From positions 738,377 to 802,376 of the forward strand of contig NW_006921540.1 in NCBI RefSeq assembly GCF_000340215.1: DNA of 64,000 nt, given 5' to 3'. This DNA comes from Pseudocercospora fijiensis CIRAD86 (Eukaryota > Ascomycota > Dothideomycetes > Mycosphaerellales > Mycosphaerellaceae). Below are positions 32,163 to 42,330 of this stretch, piece after piece; position 1 is the stretch's first letter; each line of letters starts with the position of its first letter. The notes under the pieces were generated by a model, which worked only from the letters and a program-made list of their open reading frames with translations, was not told where the DNA came from and made no database searches. The translations under genes and the position numbers were made by a program.

Positions 32163-33739
32163 GACACCGCGTATTCCTGCTCTGCTGCGACCATCTAAAG
32201 CACGGGCACGAAGCCACGCTTCAGCGCGAGACTTTCACGCCTTTCAACGTGAGCTGGCTGCATGACTTCGCTTTGCTGGACCCGCTATTGCGAAGTTTGT
32301 CGGCCAATCCTGTTGGGTGTTTTGTAAGATCCAAACATCAATAGTGCACCTCCAATGATATGTCGCAGTGTGTACCGACATATTCGCCTATCGACTGCAG
32401 TAGTCACACACTCCTCCTGCCCGATGCGTTAATGCGCCATGAGCCAAAGATCTGCCTCTACAGTAAGTGCCTCGGTGATGTTTAGGAGCTTTATTCGCTG
32501 GACCTGCAGGCACCCCATGTCTTCCCCTCAGCCGCAAGGACACGCGCCGTTCCTTCCAATTCCATTTCACGCCATCATCAAGCATCACCGCTCACCGGAC
32601 AGGATCTCGAGCGATTGAAAATAAGCCATGAGTGGCAGAGGATTTGAACGCCTTGTCGCATTCACAACGGAGCCCTAGCAGTCGCGGCGAAGCTTCCGCT
32701 TTCTTGAGAATTGCTTGGACAAACTGCATTTTACTTCCCAGATTTTGGCCATATGGAATACCTCGATCCGTGAAAGTTGCTCACTTGACCATTGCGGTAT
32801 GTATCCTCTGACGTATTTTCTACCTGAAACTCAGGGCACGAAGAGAACAGCAGCTCTGGCCTACGGAAAGCTGTGACCCCCAAATTATGATGAATGTAAC
32901 GCTCAGTAGTGTTGCCTACTTTTCGACGGTCTGCGCCACGAGAGTCCCTTCCCCGAAAGCGAAATAGAGTATAGAGAAGAGAATCATACAGGTAACGCGT
33001 GTGAGGCATAAGTCGTAGTAGGTGATGTCTGTGGCTAAGTCTATTTACACAGGTGGCGACAGGTGAACCCTGACAGGTAACACCTGTGACAGGTGGCACC
33101 TGCCATCTCTAGTATGGTAGTCAACTCCACTACATTGTTGGGGTGCCGGCGTAAAACCTGCAGCCTCCGCTCAAACCTGCCCCAGGTGAAAACCAGCATC
33201 GAAAATCCATATTCTCGAACGCCGCTGAGCACTCCTAGCGACTAAAAACTGCGGAGCCCCAGTGGCGTTCGAGCGTCACCTGGTCAGCTAAGTCCGAGGC
33301 GTGCTGTATGGTGGAATCCTAATTCAAGCTTAAACGACGATCACAGCCACATCCAGCACTTCATCTACCTGCCGAGGCCTGTATGCACGGTTAAGCACGC
33401 CGTTTACAATGATGGCTGCGCTACGGGAACGAGGCAAGCCTCTGACGGCCAATGATGCGCCCCGTATTATACTGTACACTCCTGACTATGTTGCATCGAG
33501 CGAATTGCAGGAAACGCCCTTGGGTCATACTCCGACTCGGACAGCGTACGAGGCGTCGAGTGCCTTATGCGGAGATGGGCAGTCGTAGGGCAACTTCTGG
33601 CTAGAGGCATCTCCCTCGGAGGCAAACATTTATTCATCAGATTTGAGAAATCACTATATATGTCTGTAGATCAGCACTTCACATCGCTCTCCACGTTCAA
33701 GTCAACAACCCAAATCACAGCGACTCAAACACCATCAAC
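32163..33739. other. Intergenic region, 1.6 kb
   Basis: I see no gene here; the short frames lack recognisable motifs. The right half holds a cluster of CAGGTG/CACCTG boxes (33050-33102) and the promoter of the peroxidase gene. Confidence 0.6.
33050..33102. promoter_or_regulatory. Cluster of five CAGGTG/CACCTG boxes
   Basis: CAGGTG occurs at 33050, 33060 and 33090, and CACCTG at 33081 and 33097. A sixth copy is at 33183 and a near copy (CAGGTA) at 33074. Five copies of a 6-mer within 53 bp is far above chance. The motif matches an E-box-type (bHLH) site. It lies about 640 bp upstream of the secreted peroxidase gene. Confidence 0.5.
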
Positions 33740-35017
33740 ATGAAGACCTTCGTCGTCGCATCCCTCCTCGCGGGGGCTTCTGCCTTCCCATTCGTCATGG
33801 ACATGCCTGGCGTTGACTCTCGCATGATCCAGGCTGAGCGTCGCCGCATTCGACGACAGCAAAACGGCTCTGGTCCAGGAAGTGCAGCACAATGCCCATT
33901 CAACGCAGACCACAAGCCAGCCAACCCAGTGACCTCGCAATACCCATACAACAACGCCAAGAACGGTGTCAAGGGTAACGAGAAGGGTGGCTATCAAGTT
34001 CCAGCTCCAGGTGACACTGCCCATCAGTTTGTCGCCCCAGACTACTCGAAGGACATCCGTGGACCTTGCCCAGGTCTCAACGTCGCCGCCAACCACAACT
34101 TCTTGGCTCACGACGGTATCGTCACGTACAACGAGCTCGTTGACGCTCAGCAGAACGTTTACAACGTTGGCTACGACTTGGCCAACCTTTTGGCTCTTCT
34201 CGGTCTCACCTTGACCGACGGTGATCTTGTCACCGAGAAGCTTTCCATCGGCTGTGATGCTACCACAAGGACATCTGTCAACCCAGCCCTGACCGGTAGC
34301 GAGCCAGGCCTTGACGGCCACAACAAGTTCGAGGCTGACAGCTCGCTCACCCGTAACGACTTCTTCACTGGACAGGGTGACAACTTCAATTTCAACGGCA
34401 CCCTCTTCGGCCAGATGACCCAAACTACCGGCGGCAACTACGACCTGCAGGGTCTTGCCCAGTACCGATATGACCGCTACCAGGACTCTCTCAAGAACAA
34501 CCCCAACTTCTACTTCGGCCCACTCAGCTTGCTGCTGTTCGGTGCCGCATCTTTCCTTTACGAGCTCATGCCATCTGGCACCAACGGGTACAAACCAGAC
34601 TACGCTACCATCTCTTCCTTCTTCGGTGCCACCAAGAACTCCGACGGAACCTACTCTTTCAACGGCAAGGAGCAGCTCCCACCAAACTGGACCAACCGTG
34701 TCGACCCATACGACAACAACAAGGTTACGCAGGAGATCTTGAAAATGTACCTCCTCAAGCCAGTTCTCTTCGGAGGCAACACCGCCGACGGCCATTTCGA
34801 CGCAATCAGCTTCGGTGCTATCCAGAATGGTTCTATCCCAGTCGACATTGACGCCAAGACCACATCTTGCCTGCTCTATTCGCTCGCTACTCAGTCCGTC
34901 CCATCTTATCTCAACGGTGTCATTACCCCAAGCGTCGATGCTCTGGCTTTTGTCCTCACCAAGCTAAGCGGCACCGACTTCGCCAACCTTGGCTGCCCAC
35001 GACCACTCACCAAGTAA
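33740..35017 (+). CDS. Secreted heme-thiolate peroxidase / peroxygenase
   Basis: Single exon, 425 residues, with a clear signal peptide (MKTFVVASLLAGASA-F). Chloroperoxidase/unspecific peroxygenase family: the proximal Cys sits in 'RGPCPGLNVAANHNFLAHDG' (about residues 108-127), where the PCP motif binds heme iron. The acid-base motif, usually Glu-His-Asp or Glu-Gly-Asp, appears as 'FEADSSLTRNDFF' (about 197). A second 'AQCPFNADHKPANP' motif near residue 50 is typical of the long clade. Such enzymes use H2O2 to halogenate or oxygenate small molecules outside the cell. Codon use is strongly biased (CCA for Pro, few A/T thirds), suggesting high expression. Confidence 0.9.
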   Translation: MKTFVVASLLAGASAFPFVMDMPGVDSRMIQAERRRIRRQQNGSGPGSAAQCPFNADHKPANPVTSQYPYNNAKNGVKGNEKGGYQVPAPGDTAHQFVAPDYSKDIRGPCPGLNVAANHNFLAHDGIVTYNELVDAQQNVYNVGYDLANLLALLGLTLTDGDLVTEKLSIGCDATTRTSVNPALTGSEPGLDGHNKFEADSSLTRNDFFTGQGDNFNFNGTLFGQMTQTTGGNYDLQGLAQYRYDRYQDSLKNNPNFYFGPLSLLLFGAASFLYELMPSGTNGYKPDYATISSFFGATKNSDGTYSFNGKEQLPPNWTNRVDPYDNNKVTQEILKMYLLKPVLFGGNTADGHFDAISFGAIQNGSIPVDIDAKTTSCLLYSLATQSVPSYLNGVITPSVDALAFVLTKLSGTDFANLGCPRPLTK

Positions 35018-35633
35018 ATTTTTTGCGACAAATTAAAACTGAGACGTGGATGATTTAACGGCGGCAGAAGGAGGAGTCATGCAGAGTGTTTATTGGGAGG
35101 ATCAAAAAGCTGGAAGGACAGTACTGCATGAGCGTTAGCGATCTCTTACCTGTATAGTGTATAGCGCACTCCATGAGAAGATCATCAATGACTCGCTTCA
35201 AATTTCCTGTTCCTACTAACTTCTCGCGAGCTTTGCTTCACGATACGACAAGTACGTATTGATGTAGTGTAGTTGGAACAAGATTGTTGCGACCATGTGT
35301 TGCAGCTGCAGCTGCTGTGGTCGATCAGGTACAGCACGTTTTGCGATCTTCGACACGGCACGGTACTGTAAAGATGAACTATGGCAAATGCATAGAAAGT
35401 ATGGCTTGCAGCTCAGTGCGGTCGCTCTGGTTGTGTGCCGTGTGAAGACATGACATGGAGAAATTCTCCTTACAGTACAGTAGTTCTAGCCTCAGGCATC
35501 ACGGCTACTCCCGCCACATGCTTCTTCACATGCATTCAAGCATTCTTTATGCGCGCATCACGACTTCAACCTCAACCTCAAACCACCTGCACCCACCCAC
35601 ACTCAATATTGACCTCCCACCCACACCGCAAAA
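35018..35633. other. Intergenic region
   Basis: About 600 bp between the peroxidase stop and RPB8. Nothing beyond short palindromic GCAGCTGC repeats near 35304-35320 stands out; no gene is supported. Confidence 0.5.
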
Positions 35634-36126
35634 ATGGCCGACGCCCAACTCTACGAAGAAACCTTCCAATGCACCACCCTCATCACAGAAACCTACGACC
35701 GCGTCCACCGAGTTTTGGGGACATCGCACGACAACACCACCTCGATAACGCTGGACATCAACTCGGAACTCTACCCCATCGGAACCCAAGACTCTTTCAA
35801 CATGTTGATCGCCAGCACGTTGAATTTAGACGGAACGAAAGAAGAAGCGGCGACGGGGTGGAGACCGAGGAATACCGAGCCGAGTTTGGCGGATATGTGG
35901 GATTATGTTTGTTATGGGAAGGTTTATAAGGTTGAGGATCCGGAGGATGGGGATCGGATGTGAGTTGACATGAAATGCGGGTTGAGAGGGTTTGAGTGGA
36001 CGCTGACTGTTTGGTGTTAGTAAGGTGTATGTGTCGTTTGGGGGATTGCTGCTTTGTCTTGATGGGCCGTATAAGAAGCTTAGTCCGCTGAAGATTGAGT
36101 ATGTGTATATGCTGCTCAAGAAGTAG
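35634..36126 (+). CDS. RPB8: RNA polymerase I/II/III shared subunit Rpb8 (RPABC3)
   Basis: Exons 35634-35959 and 36021-36126 with a 61-nt intron (GTGAGT...GCTGACTG...TTAG); the split codon gives Ile. 143 residues, the normal length. Signature stretches: 'DNTTSITLDINSELYP', 'DYVCYGKVYKVED', and after the intron 'KVYVSFGGLLLCLDGPYKKL' ending 'EYVYMLLKK'. It folds as an OB barrel and is part of all three nuclear RNA polymerases. Base use shifts to AT-richer codons near the 3' end. Confidence 0.95.
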
Positions 36127-36419
36127 GCGGCGCGCTGGATATGGGTTTGAAACGATCACCTCGGAGCGCGCGCTTGAGGTGGGAGGAATTCGAGGCTGGC
36201 ATTTGCGCAGAACCAGAAAAAGTCGATTAGCGAGGCGTTGTGGGACAAGCGAGATACAGCATGATCACAGGCGCGGCAGAGAAGAGCCGCGTTATGGGTA
36301 TCACAACATACACGCATCTACAGGAGGGATGCTAGCTTTTCTACAGCTCAGGCCAAGGCGCAACTTCTTGCGTGCCGGAATGGTCGCATGCGCGTGCCAT
36401 ACAAATCGAAGAACGGCGC

Positions 36420-37574
36420 TCACGGCGTAGGGAAGTCCAGCTTCCGATGCAGTCTCGCGACGATCTCGATATAGTTCTCATCCTCGTGGGTCACATACCC
36501 ATGCCTGATGAAGAAATCAAGCAATACCAGCGCGCAGTTCGGCTTGAACTCACCGTTCCGCATTGCAGCTTTCACCTCTTCCACTGTCATCAGCTGGAAG
36601 CTCTCCACCTCGTCATCCGATGGCTTCGGCGTCACGTCTGGCGAAAGCTCCAGATCATAGACATACTGACACTCTGGCTGCAGTAGCCTCGTCTCACCAC
36701 CCGCTCTCTCATCGCGGATATGGAAATATGTCACTGTACCAGCGGCTTTTGCCCCCTTCCGCACAATCTCCTCTGGCAGACTTGCTTCCTCTGCAGATTC
36801 TCTGACCAAGCTCTCGAATGGACTCTCTCCCGTCGCAATACCACCCGCAACAGTGTTGTCCAGCATGCCAGGATACGTGCTCTTGCTTGCGGCCCTCTTT
36901 GGCACCCAGATCCTCATTTGCTGCTCTTTTGCCTCGTTCCCCTTGATGTACGCCGTCATATGGCAGCCGTACGTCACGATTCCGAACAACGCGCTCGCAG
37001 ATCTCTCCATGCTGAACAATAGCTGCCCTTTCGGCCCATAGACAGGATACAGCTCATCCCGCCATTTTGATAGCACTTTGAAGTGACCTGTCGCATACAT
37101 AGCACGTATCGTGGCACCCACAACTTTGCTCCGTTCCTGCTCTGTCGAGCCCGTGACCAACGTCAGACTTCGATCTTCATCGTTGATCTTCCAGTCCGGC
37201 AGACCTCTAAACACCTCTGTCACGCTTGGGAGTAGGTAACCGAGCTCTACCTCGGGGTGGTCTTTGACGTATAAGGCATAGTAGGTATTGACGTGTGCAA
37301 AGAAAAGCTTGGGATCGGTTTGGTAGTAGGGAAAGTTGTCGCATTCAGCGATGAGGTCGAGATTGCTCTTGGGGCCGGAGCTGATTGGGTCTGGTTCTGC
37401 CAGTATCATTGAGACTGGCACTTGTGTTTCTTGAGCGTCGGGATCTGCCGAATCGCCGGTTCGCGCGGTGCCTGGTCGGGATTCGTCGTCTTCTTCGTGA
37501 GCTGATGACCAGGAGGGGATGCTGGGGAGCTCTTTCGGTATGAAGTCTTTGAGGCGATTGAGGTTGAACGCCAT
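36420..37574 (-). CDS. Nudix hydrolase, YJR142W / DUF4743 type
   Basis: Single exon, 384 residues. The Nudix box at about residues 241-265 reads GGIATGESPFESLVRESAEE with the core Gly-x5-Glu-x7-Arg-Glu-x2-Glu-Glu intact; the Gly three residues after Glu-Glu is Ser. The preceding 180 residues (including 'PVYGPKGQLLFSMERSASALFGIVTYG') form the DUF4743-type region of fungal Nudix proteins annotated as thiamine-pyrophosphokinase-related. Yeast YJR142W hydrolyses damaged thiamine diphosphates. The N-terminal 55 residues are acidic and low complexity. Faces RPB8 tail to tail across about 290 bp. Confidence 0.88.
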   Translation of the reverse strand: MAFNLNRLKDFIPKELPSIPSWSSAHEEDDESRPGTARTGDSADPDAQETQVPVSMILAEPDPISSGPKSNLDLIAECDNFPYYQTDPKLFFAHVNTYYALYVKDHPEVELGYLLPSVTEVFRGLPDWKINDEDRSLTLVTGSTEQERSKVVGATIRAMYATGHFKVLSKWRDELYPVYGPKGQLLFSMERSASALFGIVTYGCHMTAYIKGNEAKEQQMRIWVPKRAASKSTYPGMLDNTVAGGIATGESPFESLVRESAEEASLPEEIVRKGAKAAGTVTYFHIRDERAGGETRLLQPECQYVYDLELSPDVTPKPSDDEVESFQLMTVEEVKAAMRNGEFKPNCALVLLDFFIRHGYVTHEDENYIEIVARLHRKLDFPTP

Positions 37575-37920
37575 GGCGGGTTCTTCAAACTCGTTTGCAG
37601 ATCAACGTGTATATCAACCTGTGCCCGATGTCATTGGGAGCTGACCTTCCCCGTGAGATCTGAGAGGAGGTGGTTGGTCTTGGCTTGAGCGTCAGAGCGA
37701 GAGCTGAAGATGCAGGGTCCAGCCTTGTCAAGGTGGATGAACTTCGGCTGTGTTCGAACCTTCTCCTCGCATCGAGTTCTTCCGAGACACTTCACTTCAA
37801 ACGCAGATGAGGATCAGAAGAGGGCTCTTGCGCTGTGTGCAGGTCAAATAGCGTTCAATCGGCAAGTCGAGACTCCTTTCTTCCCTCTTCAGTACCCTCG
37901 ACACGCAGAACATCAGCAGC

Positions 37921-38550
37921 ATGTTTGGCCTCATCATCTCCGGTCGACCTGTTGACGCACAGCCTCAAGCAATAACAGAAGCCCAATATGCCTTCAAGAT
38001 CCCACCGGCACCAGCTTTCAGCCATATAGTCGTATTTCTACTGCCTGGACTCATTCTCCCAGAGGGCACTGCAGCTACGGTATACGTTCAAATCCCTCCA
38101 TCTCAAGAGTTCAAGCTTTTGGGTGGCATCGGACCTGGGAAAGAAAGCGCAATCTTTAAAGTATCTGGTCCGAGGTCTGGGAATCTAGACGAGAACGCCA
38201 TGATCGACGACCCGACCGCGCAAGCCGCTGGGAATGCTGCAGGTGGAGAAATCGTGGTTGGTGTCTCTATCGAGCCCATTCCACAAGTCGAGGCTCAGCT
38301 TGCAACGTTGAAAAGTGGTGGCCAGCCCGCAGGCGCAGCGAATGTTTCCACGGCCATGGTACGCGTGGCCAACACGCCTCCTGCAACAGTCGCCACGAAA
38401 GTCCTTGCGCAGCGCATTATTGGGAACGCCTTCAATTTTCTCGCCAGTTTTGGAAGCGACACTATTCCTCTCAAAGCTTTCCAAGCTTGGTGGGAGAAAT
38501 TCGAGAAGAAAGTAGAGCTTGATCCGAGCTTTTTGGAGAGGGAGGACTAG
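37921..38550 (+). CDS. OPI10: OPI10 / Hikeshi-like protein
   Basis: Single exon, 209 residues. 'MFGLIISGRPVDAQ', 'FSHIVVFLLPGLILPEGTAA', 'FKLLGGIGPGKESAIFKVSG', 'IVVGVSIEPIPQVEAQLA' and a C-terminal 'FNFLASFGS...FQAWWEKFEKK..LDPSFLE' follow Hikeshi from end to end. In animals Hikeshi carries Hsp70 into the nucleus after heat shock; yeast Opi10 mutants overproduce inositol. The ATG at 37921 is the conserved start. Divergent from the Nudix gene with about 350 bp between starts. Confidence 0.93.
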   Translation: MFGLIISGRPVDAQPQAITEAQYAFKIPPAPAFSHIVVFLLPGLILPEGTAATVYVQIPPSQEFKLLGGIGPGKESAIFKVSGPRSGNLDENAMIDDPTAQAAGNAAGGEIVVGVSIEPIPQVEAQLATLKSGGQPAGAANVSTAMVRVANTPPATVATKVLAQRIIGNAFNFLASFGSDTIPLKAFQAWWEKFEKKVELDPSFLERED

Positions 38551-40673
38551 TGAGCGGATTGAGCATGAATGAAATTAATGCTTGGTGATCACTTCGAAAA
38601 CCATGGCCTCTGTCGACCGGCGAAGGAATTCATGGCATGGCAGGCAGATATGCTGCTCCGATGATCGACAATCTTGTAGTCCACATCGCAGCGCAAATTG
38701 CGACCTGGCCGTGGACCGATAGTCGCATCCTCACGCCGTGGCTATCGGGTATCAATCGGCGATGCAGGATAGACAGAAACCGAGACCACAGAGGTACGAA
38801 GCTGGTCATACGGCGTATGACTATGGATGATGTTCCCAGTAAGCGACGATATCTCTGACTGTGAGCCGGCCGGGCCGTCTGCAGTGGTCGCTGGTCGCAA
38901 AATGGTCGCCGCGTGCCGATACGAGAGTTCTCCCAATAGTCACCGGATAATTGGCACTCCAACGAGGCACCCCTCTCCTAGACCAAGTCATTGACTCAGG
39001 ATAGATGAGAGATGAGACGCAACAGTCCCACGCCGTGAACTGAGTCGGTGGTGGATGTCGAGAAGAAGAGAAACATGGTCGAGAGATGGTGTTTTTGTCT
39101 TGCTCATTCGGATCACGCGCCGGTAGAAGAGCCGACTTGCATGTGCTCTCACCAAAGCCGAATCCCGAGTCTAGCCGTACAAATATGGACATGTGAATTG
39201 GTCAGGAGCTCAGAATCGGCAGCTTCCAATAGACGCGTGCGTCGAGGGCACATGCAGCCAACACAAGATCTGAACAGACCTTGTGACAAGGATAAACCGG
39301 GATGACCACAGCTTCGCGATACTTCGCGGCACCAACAATATAAGCAATGGAGGAAAGTACCAGGTGTCCAAACTCCGTTCGTATGCAGAGGTAAAGGCAC
39401 TTATTCGAGTCCTGTCCATTACTGCTGTGCTTTATCTATCCATAGATCCGGATGAACACCTATAACTACCATAAATAGCCGTCACCTAATCTTAGACTTT
39501 TATAGCCCTACTATGCAACCTACACTGCCTCTTCCAGGTTATTAGCAACTGCTCTATCCGAGCTAATCAGAATCAATCTAGTCTAGCCTAGCTATAATCA
39601 TAATTCACAACTTCCTCAATAATACAAAGACGTTTTACCTACTACATTTAGATAAAAAAAAAACTTCCTTCCTATTAACGACGCAAGCCTATTACTATTA
39701 CCTCACCTCTCTTCCCTTTCTCTAAGAATGGGTATCGTACCAAACATCTTACATCCTCCTTCCCAGCTTCTAATTTCATTCAAAGCTACACGCCACGCCA
39801 CGCCGATGTGGGTAACTCCTAGAGAACAAAGACTGTCATTAAACGGAGATTCCACTACAAGATATTCTACCCTCTCAACGTAAGAGAAACAAGTCTGAAG
39901 AAGACGATAAGAGGGAATAGTCAGATCAGATCGTTCACAATATAATAATGAAAGAAATATATATCTACCTTTTGAATTGGGACAAGGATTTTGCGAAATG
40001 TCCTTGTTTTGAGGCTGTGGGGTTGAGAAGAGAGTTCATTATATATAGGATGGCATGGAGGGCTGGATAAGTGGTGTGATTTTGGCTATATGTGGGATTC
40101 TGCGGTCGATCATCTAATGTCTCCGATCGGAGATGGACAACGTGTTAAAAATGCACGAGTCTTCTGCGAGTTCCTCGATCTTTCCCCTTTGGCTCTCAAT
40201 CCACTGCCCAGGCCTCTCCTCTCGAGCGTTCATTCCCGTTTCTTCGATATCACATCGGAATCGGATTCATAGCGTCTCATTTCTTTTCTTTCTGCTCTTC
40301 GGGTTGAACAGAACTGAGAGGATGTGCTCCAGCGATATTGGTCATGATTAAATTTGTCCAATTGCGCTCGTGTGTTGGAGAGAAACGCTTGCTGCAGCAT
40401 GAACTCAGGCGACTCAGTCCGGAAAATACTGTATTCCTATCCTCGCAATGACTGACGTCTCTGCTGCGTGGACAAAGGATTTTCCGCATGCCCACGGCAA
40501 GCATGTCTATTCGGAGCCTTCTCATGGTGCTAGGATACCGCTGCCAGATATGTAGCCCTGTTTCGCGGCAAAAGTCCATTACAGAAGCTGGTAACGATAC
40601 CGGTCGACTTCCCAAAGACATGCATATTCGGCTAAGCTGGTGCCATTCTAAGTGGCGCTGCACTCCACGGTCG
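38551..40673. other. Intergenic region with a short AT-rich relic
   Basis: 2.1 kb with no supported gene. About 39466-39720 is AT-rich and contains a degenerate tRNA-like segment and an A9 run. The rest has ordinary base use. Confidence 0.55.
39500..39570 (-). repeat. Degenerate tRNA-like sequence
   Basis: On the minus strand 39541-39566 gives TTAGCTCGGATAGAGCAGTT, a near-perfect D-arm/A-box, followed after about 30 nt by TAGGTTGCATAGTAGG, a plausible decayed T-arm/B-box. The acceptor stem cannot be formed convincingly, so I read it as a tRNA pseudogene or SINE head. Confidence 0.4.
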
Positions 40674-42038
40674 TCATCCTTGCTCTCCATTTCTCCAGCT
40701 CAAGGCCTCAGAATACCCAGTCGTGTGCCACTCATTGCCGCTCTGGCAATAATACTTCCAGACAGCCGCAGCATCAACATCTTGCCAGACTTCCCGCGCC
40801 TCAGAATCTCTCAATTGAAGCGCTTGTTGGAAGATGAGCTTCAAATCCTTGTCTTGCCGTTTTGCTGCAATGTGCCAGCCTTCGATCATGGCCATAGGTA
40901 CCAAGCGCCTCGCCAGTTCTGCGCAAGTGATTGTGTAGTCTGGTTCTATTCGAGGCAAACGAGGTGGCCATTTCACAATATCCAGAAAGGCGTACACTCT
41001 GTCCCGGGTATCTGTGCATTGCCAGGAATGAAATTCGCTCAGTGCCACGAGGAGGGAGTAGCCTCGATCGGTTGCACCGCGATTTTTGTAGCGATGAAGT
41101 GTCTCGCCGCTGATGGAGCAGAGAAGCTTGGTCATCGGCAAATCATCATGCTCTGATACCGCTTTGCCGACTTGTCGGGCAATGTCCAGGAGGCCATGGT
41201 AGAAGGATTGCGGGTCGTTGACGGCGCCTAGAGAGAGTGAGTCCGATCCGCAAAGGATAGTGATGGATGTTGCCAGAGATAATTCAGGCACGATCCAGAG
41301 TCGGTTCCAATAGGCTCGCTGCTCAAATTCTTGAAAACCAAGGACGAAGCGACCATATGCTTCGTCGTCGTCAGAAGTGCTGAAGCCGAGTCGCTCCTGC
41401 AGACTGCCGCCGCGGTCGCTCGGCCACGGCCATCTAGTCGCTTGTAGGTCGTTCAGGACCTCGAATATGTACTCGCTATCGTCGCTATGATTTCCAGTAC
41501 AAGCGAGAACATTCGTTGCTTTGCGATAAATGGACCCCATAATCTTCACCTGTTCGGACTTTTCTCGCAGGTCGCCTTGATTTATGCAGATGCTGTCGAC
41601 CCATATATGGCCATCCAGCGGTACGAGCGGACACCGGAAGGCTTGCCAGAGCGCATAACGGCAATTGGCTGTGACATCCAGCGACTTGCCGTTGACTGTG
41701 ATGCTTTGTACTCTAGTCTTGATACCCCACATGTACGATACGGCGACGAAGGGAGGTGCGACATTGGGAATGCCGGTTTTCGCGAGGTCCGCATCAAGGT
41801 CATGTGTTTCCAATTGCAGCTTAAGTTGAGTATCCGTACTCTCAGGCAAGATGCGGAACAATCTGATTTGCCTTGCTGGGTCCGTCAATGGCTCGTGATG
41901 GAATGGTTGCAACTTCGTGCGACGGCGGGCCAGTTTTCGTTTTGTCCGGATCGCTGGTGAGGTGATTGTGCGTAAGGCGTGCAAGCTCATGCGCTGCCTG
42001 GAATTCAAGGCCTCATCACTCTCGCGGTGTTGTGACAT
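40674..42038 (-). CDS. HET-domain (heterokaryon incompatibility-like) protein
   Basis: Single exon, 454 residues. The HET domain (about residues 95-250) shows its three blocks: 'FVAVSYMWG', 'HIWVDSICINQGDLREKSEQ' with 'IYRKATNVLACTG', and 'YWNRLWIVPELSLA'. HET domains trigger cell death on non-self recognition between hyphae; many paralogues have unknown partners. The region after the domain ('DTRDRVYAFLDIVKWPP', 'PDYTITCAELARRLVPMAM') is typical of HET proteins. No STAND or NACHT module is attached. Confidence 0.9.
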   Translation of the reverse strand: MSQHRESDEALNSRQRMSLHALRTITSPAIRTKRKLARRRTKLQPFHHEPLTDPARQIRLFRILPESTDTQLKLQLETHDLDADLAKTGIPNVAPPFVAVSYMWGIKTRVQSITVNGKSLDVTANCRYALWQAFRCPLVPLDGHIWVDSICINQGDLREKSEQVKIMGSIYRKATNVLACTGNHSDDSEYIFEVLNDLQATRWPWPSDRGGSLQERLGFSTSDDDEAYGRFVLGFQEFEQRAYWNRLWIVPELSLATSITILCGSDSLSLGAVNDPQSFYHGLLDIARQVGKAVSEHDDLPMTKLLCSISGETLHRYKNRGATDRGYSLLVALSEFHSWQCTDTRDRVYAFLDIVKWPPRLPRIEPDYTITCAELARRLVPMAMIEGWHIAAKRQDKDLKLIFQQALQLRDSEAREVWQDVDAAAVWKYYCQSGNEWHTTGYSEALSWRNGEQG

Positions 42039-42330
42039 TGTCTGCTCTCATGTCGTTCGTTTGAGCGAGCGACAAGAATGCAGATGCAAGCAGATGGGGC
42101 TGAAGCTGCACCGGTGAGCTCAGCCACGCTATGTATTTTTAACGAATCCTGCCGTCCCCAGCGCGAAAATACGACTCTAGAACATTGGCAGTGCAGCTCG
42201 CTACACCACTTGGCAAACTACCAAGACAAAGTTCTTGTGTAACATGCCCGATAGGTCTGGATGAGGATACTGCCGTCCATTCGAGATGGCTATGGATACC
42301 GCTCCGCTGTAACGTAGCAACTCGCCTACT

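Noticed and set aside
32731..33232. Minus-strand frames over the CAGGTG cluster
   Set aside because: No domain, short, and overlapping; the repeated boxes look regulatory.
33725..34795. 356-codon minus-strand frame
   Set aside because: Antisense shadow of the peroxidase gene, open only because of that gene's strong codon bias; Val/Gly/Trp-rich product with no domain.
40277..40690. 137-codon minus-strand frame overlapping the end of the HET gene
   Set aside because: Different frame, no splice site that would add it sensibly to the HET protein, and no recognisable motif.
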